Shown: piece by piece, positions 45,256-48,303 of the stretch
Layout of the letters: every line of letters starts with the position of its first letter
How positions within the stretch are numbered: the stretch's first letter is position 1
Origin: Chryseobacterium gleum
GTDB taxonomy: Bacteria > Bacteroidota > Bacteroidia > Flavobacteriales_D > UBA2798
Length of the DNA: 48,303 bases
NCBI GenBank assembly: GCA_945865695.1
Contig: CAMBFX010000003.1
Span: 1 to 48,303 of the forward strand
Reading direction: 5' to 3'
Position numbers and translations under genes: made by a program
The notes under the pieces: generated by a model
What the model saw: the letters and a program-made list of their open reading frames with translations, nothing else
Told to the model about the DNA's origin: nothing
The model's database searches: none

Positions 45256-46125
45256 TCAAGGTTTGATGCCGATAAAAGTGTAGGGTCGTCCGGGAACTAA
45301 ACTTTCGTCTAATACTAGTCCCAGTTTTCTGTTCACTCTTTTTGTATACATTTTTTTTAGCCATTTATTTTTTGCCAATGGACCAAATTTTGAACGGAGT
45401 GAATGATCAATCAAATCTTCCCTTGATTTAATTTTCTTGCGAATTGTATCTGGAGAAACGGGAAGAAAGTTAAGGGGTGATTCATAATATGAAAAATATT
45501 GGATTTCTTTTAATCCTGCTTTCTTCATGGCATCAAGATATTCAATCAACGTGAACGCATTCTCGCCGCCGTAAAATTTATGTAGCGGATGCGATTCGAG
45601 AAACCATTGTTTGTCGTTTTCATTGTAAATAACATGATCTCTTGTTGCCAAATATAATCCGCCACTTTTGAGTGAATTAACTGCATTCGCAATAAACTGA
45701 TTCAAATTAGCGGCATGATGAACCGCCTGTCTAATATAAACTATCTCATAAATGGCTTGAGTACTTTTTATGTTTTCTGCAGTTGTGGTTAATAATTGTA
45801 CATTTTCAAGACTTTCATTTTTTACAAGCCATTGTATTGCACCAGCACCAATGGTTTCACTTAAATCAGGTTCCAATGCTGTTACTTTAAAACCTTTGCG
45901 TGCAAATGAAATGGTTGCAATTCCATTACCAGCACCGATATCTAAAACATGCGAACCGGTGAAAAAACCGGCATCCTGAATTATTTTCAAAGTTTCTTTG
46001 AATTCAAGGCCATTCGAAAACTGATTAACATTTTCGGATAAATCATCACCCAAATAAGCATCCTGAACCAATTGCTTAAATTCTGGTTTTATTCGGATTT
46101 CTTTTATGATTTCTTCCCAGGTCAA
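45256..46125 (-). CDS. Class I SAM-dependent methyltransferase
   Basis: The protein has HVLDIGAGNGIATISFARKG (SAM motif I), VTALEPD (motif II) and EIVYIRQAVHHAANLNQFI (motif IV and after). It likely methylates a sugar of the glycan. The start is uncertain. A TTG at 46125, one base after the upstream stop, gives 289 residues beginning TWEEIIKEIR and matches the tight spacing of the operon. Starts up to 46197 would add 24 residues but overlap the upstream gene by up to 71 bases, and those residues look like read-through of it. Confidence 0.87.
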   Translation of the reverse strand: MTWEEIIKEIRIKPEFKQLVQDAYLGDDLSENVNQFSNGLEFKETLKIIQDAGFFTGSHVLDIGAGNGIATISFARKGFKVTALEPDLSETIGAGAIQWLVKNESLENVQLLTTTAENIKSTQAIYEIVYIRQAVHHAANLNQFIANAVNSLKSGGLYLATRDHVIYNENDKQWFLESHPLHKFYGGENAFTLIEYLDAMKKAGLKEIQYFSYYESPLNFLPVSPDTIRKKIKSREDLIDHSLRSKFGPLAKNKWLKKMYTKRVNRKLGLVLDESLVPGRPYTFIGIKP

Positions 46126-46126
46126 T

Positions 46127-47008
46127 TTAATTTTTTTTGAAATGCAAACAACAAATTCCTCTACAATGAGCAGCACCATCATTACCTTTATCTTCACCTG
46201 TATGTGGATTATAAGAAGTAGAATCCTTCAATGATTCTCTATCGGAATAATGCCAACCTTGAGATTCATAAACAAAATAACTTTCTTCAACCAATTTTGC
46301 ATCTTGCCCTAAAGCATCCAATATTCTATCTACCATCTCATTATCCAATTGTTGAAAAAAGCCATAACTTTTCCATTTTCCATAAGGAAAGGTTATGAAA
46401 ACATCACCTTGAGACTTACATACTCTAAGCATTTCTAAACATGCATTTAAATAACCATATTTTTTTTCTGAAACATTTTTATTGTTTCCAGATTCAACAC
46501 CAAAAAGTTCATTATCCATATCAATATGCTCGATTGTAGAAATGGACATAACGGCATCAAAAAAATTATCCCTGATTGGTATAAACCTTAAATCATCATA
46601 GATATAACTAATTTTTCTATTATTAAAAAATACTTTTTCAGGCGCTAAAGTTTGTATGTATAACTTTATTTTTGAGATTTTATTGGAATTCACAAACTCT
46701 GGGAAATTAAGCGTGGAGCCTGCATCCAATAAATTTTTATGATCATCAGTCAGTTTTGAAAAAAACCATCCATATTCAATTACTCTTTCATCCAAGCCAG
46801 ATGCAAATCGCTCAGGTAAGTTTTTTTTTCTGAAATACTCTAATTGAGTTTCATCTTGAATCAATTCAGAAATAACTTGCATTTTATATTGCCAATACCC
46901 CTTTGACCAAGGAATTTTTCCATTAGTGATGAAAACATCGATAAGCCCCTGGTTGGAGACCTTAACAGGTTGTTTTTTTCCTAATATTTTTTTAAAAAAT
47001 CTTTTCAT
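46127..47008 (-). CDS. SAM-dependent methyltransferase domain protein
   Basis: This 293-residue protein has a basic N-terminus (MKRFFKKILGKKQ). Its methyltransferase-like core is diverged: NLLDAGSTLNFP at motif I, YIYDDLRFIPIRDNFFDAVMSISTIEHID at the middle, and VFITFPYGKW at the last strand. The DNFFDAVMSISTIEHI segment is the clearest evidence. It is one of three methyltransferase genes in a row, two bases from the FkbM gene. The target is unknown. Confidence 0.78.
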   Translation of the reverse strand: MKRFFKKILGKKQPVKVSNQGLIDVFITNGKIPWSKGYWQYKMQVISELIQDETQLEYFRKKNLPERFASGLDERVIEYGWFFSKLTDDHKNLLDAGSTLNFPEFVNSNKISKIKLYIQTLAPEKVFFNNRKISYIYDDLRFIPIRDNFFDAVMSISTIEHIDMDNELFGVESGNNKNVSEKKYGYLNACLEMLRVCKSQGDVFITFPYGKWKSYGFFQQLDNEMVDRILDALGQDAKLVEESYFVYESQGWHYSDRESLKDSTSYNPHTGEDKGNDGAAHCRGICCLHFKKN

Positions 47009-47010
47009 CT

Positions 47011-47751
47011 TTAATTTCGGATAAATATAGCATCTTGTTGAATTGGTTTTCCATTATTGGGATTAAACAACTGATCAAAACTACCAACATAAACAAATCC
47101 TTGTTGAATCAACATCTCATAAATATCAGAGAATAATTTTTGGTCCTTGTAAAGCTCTACAAACGATGTTTCAATTAAAATCAGTTTTGTGTTTTTTAAA
47201 GTGTTTATTGCACCCTTCAAAACTTGCCACTCATATCCCTGAACGTCAATTTTCATGGCCAAGGGTGTTTCAAAAGTATTTTGACTCGCAAAAGAATCCA
47301 ATGATGTTACATTTACACTCACCTTCTTTCCTCCTTCTGTAAACGGGAAAGCTTCTTCATGTGCTTTTGCCATTGGTAAAATAGAGGAGCTAGGAGAATA
47401 AGAGCTTTGATGAAATTCGATGGTGCCGCCTGTTTCTCCAATAGCCAGATTATATGTTTTACATCTCTTTTCGTTTTTTGTTTTCTCAACTAATTTAGAA
47501 TAACACTCAGGAATGGGCTCAAAAGAATGAATATTGGCATCAGGAAAAAGGCTTAGAAATTGAATAGCGGTTTTTCCTTCATGGGCTCCGATGTCCAAAA
47601 CTGTTTTAATTTCCAACTGTTGTATCCATAAAAATTTCTGATTTGCATCAGGAACAAATTTATGTGTAGTTAAGCGAGAATGATTAGCCGGAACTTTTTT
47701 TCCAGAGATTCCAAAAACTCGTCTAGCCACTCGCTTAATTAAGTTCTTCAT
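47011..47751 (-). CDS. FkbM family methyltransferase
   Basis: This 246-residue protein has the FkbM pattern: TVLDIGAHEGKTAIQFLSLF, IHSFEPIPECYSKL, YNLAIGETGG, VTSLDSF and AMKIDVQGYEWQVLKGA, then LILIETSF. FkbM proteins O-methylate hydroxyl groups of sugars or polyketides. It overlaps the acetyltransferase gene by 4 bp and is probably a sugar O-methyltransferase. Confidence 0.94.
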   Translation of the reverse strand: MKNLIKRVARRVFGISGKKVPANHSRLTTHKFVPDANQKFLWIQQLEIKTVLDIGAHEGKTAIQFLSLFPDANIHSFEPIPECYSKLVEKTKNEKRCKTYNLAIGETGGTIEFHQSSYSPSSSILPMAKAHEEAFPFTEGGKKVSVNVTSLDSFASQNTFETPLAMKIDVQGYEWQVLKGAINTLKNTKLILIETSFVELYKDQKLFSDIYEMLIQQGFVYVGSFDQLFNPNNGKPIQQDAIFIRN

Positions 47752-48303
47752 TCTTTATTTATTAATGATTTTAATATTCTTGCTGGGTTACCCACTACTA
47801 ACGAAAAGGGAGGAATATCCTTTGTTATTATTGACCCCGCTCCAATAATTGAACCCTTCCCAATAGTTACACCTTTCATAACAATAACGTTAAAACTTAA
47901 CCAAACATTATCCTCAATAACTACAGGTTTCGTCTCTACACCCGGATTAATCTTTGGATGACCTTGAGTGGTCATTTCAATAAATGAAGAAGCGCGTTGC
48001 AAATAATCAATTTCATGACTATTCGTATCACCAATAAAAACATTATGACTAATCAAAACATCATTTCCTATTTTGATACCAAGCTCAGAACCCGACCAAA
48101 TTCTTGCCCCTTCTCCGATAAATACATTATCTCCAATTTCAATTTGGCCTGCATACCGAAAGATCAGGAGTTGCCCCTTGCAAATTACTTGATTTCCAAT
48201 TCTGATATTTTCCCTTTTATGAGATAAATTATCAATACTCGTTTTCATACTGAAACGAGTATTTTGGCCAAATAGGCAATTTTTCCTTAGCTCTATATCA
48301 TGC
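47748..48303 (-). CDS. Hexapeptide-repeat (left-handed beta-helix) acyltransferase, 5' end outside window
   Basis: The protein has left-handed beta-helix turns (IEIGDNVFIGEGARIW, IKIGNDVLISHNVFIG, VVIEDNVWLSFNVIV, VTIGKGSIIGAGSIITKD) and ends PFSLVVGNPARILKSL, typical of sugar O-acetyltransferases. The catalytic His is likely in ISHN or NSHE. An ATG at 48248 could start a 166-residue protein. The frame, however, stays open to the window edge and the added residues (IELRKNCLFGQNTRF) look like another repeat turn, so the real start probably lies beyond 48303. It is the most upstream gene of this operon that is visible. Confidence 0.88.
   Translation of the reverse strand, partial: HDIELRKNCLFGQNTRFSMKTSIDNLSHKRENIRIGNQVICKGQLLIFRYAGQIEIGDNVFIGEGARIWSGSELGIKIGNDVLISHNVFIGDTNSHEIDYLQRASSFIEMTTQGHPKINPGVETKPVVIEDNVWLSFNVIVMKGVTIGKGSIIGAGSIITKDIPPFSLVVGNPARILKSLINKE

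Noticed and set aside
46126-46197. N-terminal extension of the methyltransferase by 24 residues
   Set aside because: It overlaps the end of the upstream gene by 71 bases, and the extra residues look like out-of-frame reading of that gene.
1-48303. tRNA, rRNA, CRISPR array, transposase or integrase genes
   Set aside because: None was seen on either strand. The repeats near dnaE are few and irregular and do not form a spaced array.

Overview
The window is AT-rich DNA from a member of the Bacteroidota, most likely an uncultured Flavobacteriales-like lineage. The evidence is a type IX secretion sorting domain, a CotH/DUF4956-like pair, a TlpA-like protein with an N-terminal DUF4369-like region, secreted paired M16 peptidases, and the general absence of Shine-Dalgarno sequences before start codons. 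No rRNA, tRNA, CRISPR array or transposase was seen.

Left part (1-6600) is a genomic junkyard at the 3' end of dnaE. The last half of DNA polymerase III alpha is followed by further copies of its own 3' end: two short ones and one of at least 65 codons that differs almost only at synonymous sites. Three RhuM-family genes are interspersed: one full length, one with a shortened C-terminus, and one fused to a Doc-like Fic domain. Direct repeats, a 27-bp palindrome before the RhuM-Fic gene and a small gene remnant complete the picture of repeated insertion and deletion. A small secreted protein and a small lipoprotein also lie here.

A housekeeping segment (6951-10540) encodes a pair of secreted M16 peptidases, one with the zinc motif and one without, and ends in a clear rho-independent terminator.

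From 10737 to the right edge the window is one large surface-glycan locus made of alternating blocks. (1) 10737-12670, plus strand: polysaccharide deacetylase and GNAT-type acyltransferase. (2) 24709-12708, minus strand: DUF4956-like membrane protein, CotH kinase, O-antigen polymerase/ligase, SGNH esterase, second CotH protein with a beta-helix, phosphoesterase-like protein, GT4, asparagine synthase-like amidotransferase, GT4. (3) 24801-26835, plus strand: RffA-type sugar aminotransferase and a nucleotide-sugar epimerase. (4) 26927-32253, plus strand: five genes coupled by 4-bp overlaps, namely a T9SS-exported protein, three paralogous cysteine-rich secreted proteins and a thioredoxin-fold protein. 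This is the most unusual module here. (5) 38928-32222, minus strand: five GT4-type glycosyltransferases (one split by a frameshift), one GT2 and an epimerase. (6) 39045-41400, plus strand: MBOAT O-acyltransferase with a DltD/AlgJ-like SGNH partner. (7) 48303-41532, minus strand: hexapeptide acetyltransferase, three methyltransferases, GT4, GT2 and two sulfotransferases.

Together the glycan genes could make a nucleotide-amino sugar, assemble and polymerise a repeat unit, and decorate it with acetyl, methyl, sulfate and possibly phosphate groups. No initiating sugar-phosphate transferase, flippase or chain-length regulator is present, so the locus continues outside the window or depends on genes elsewhere. 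All functional calls are from reading sequence motifs; no database search was possible.
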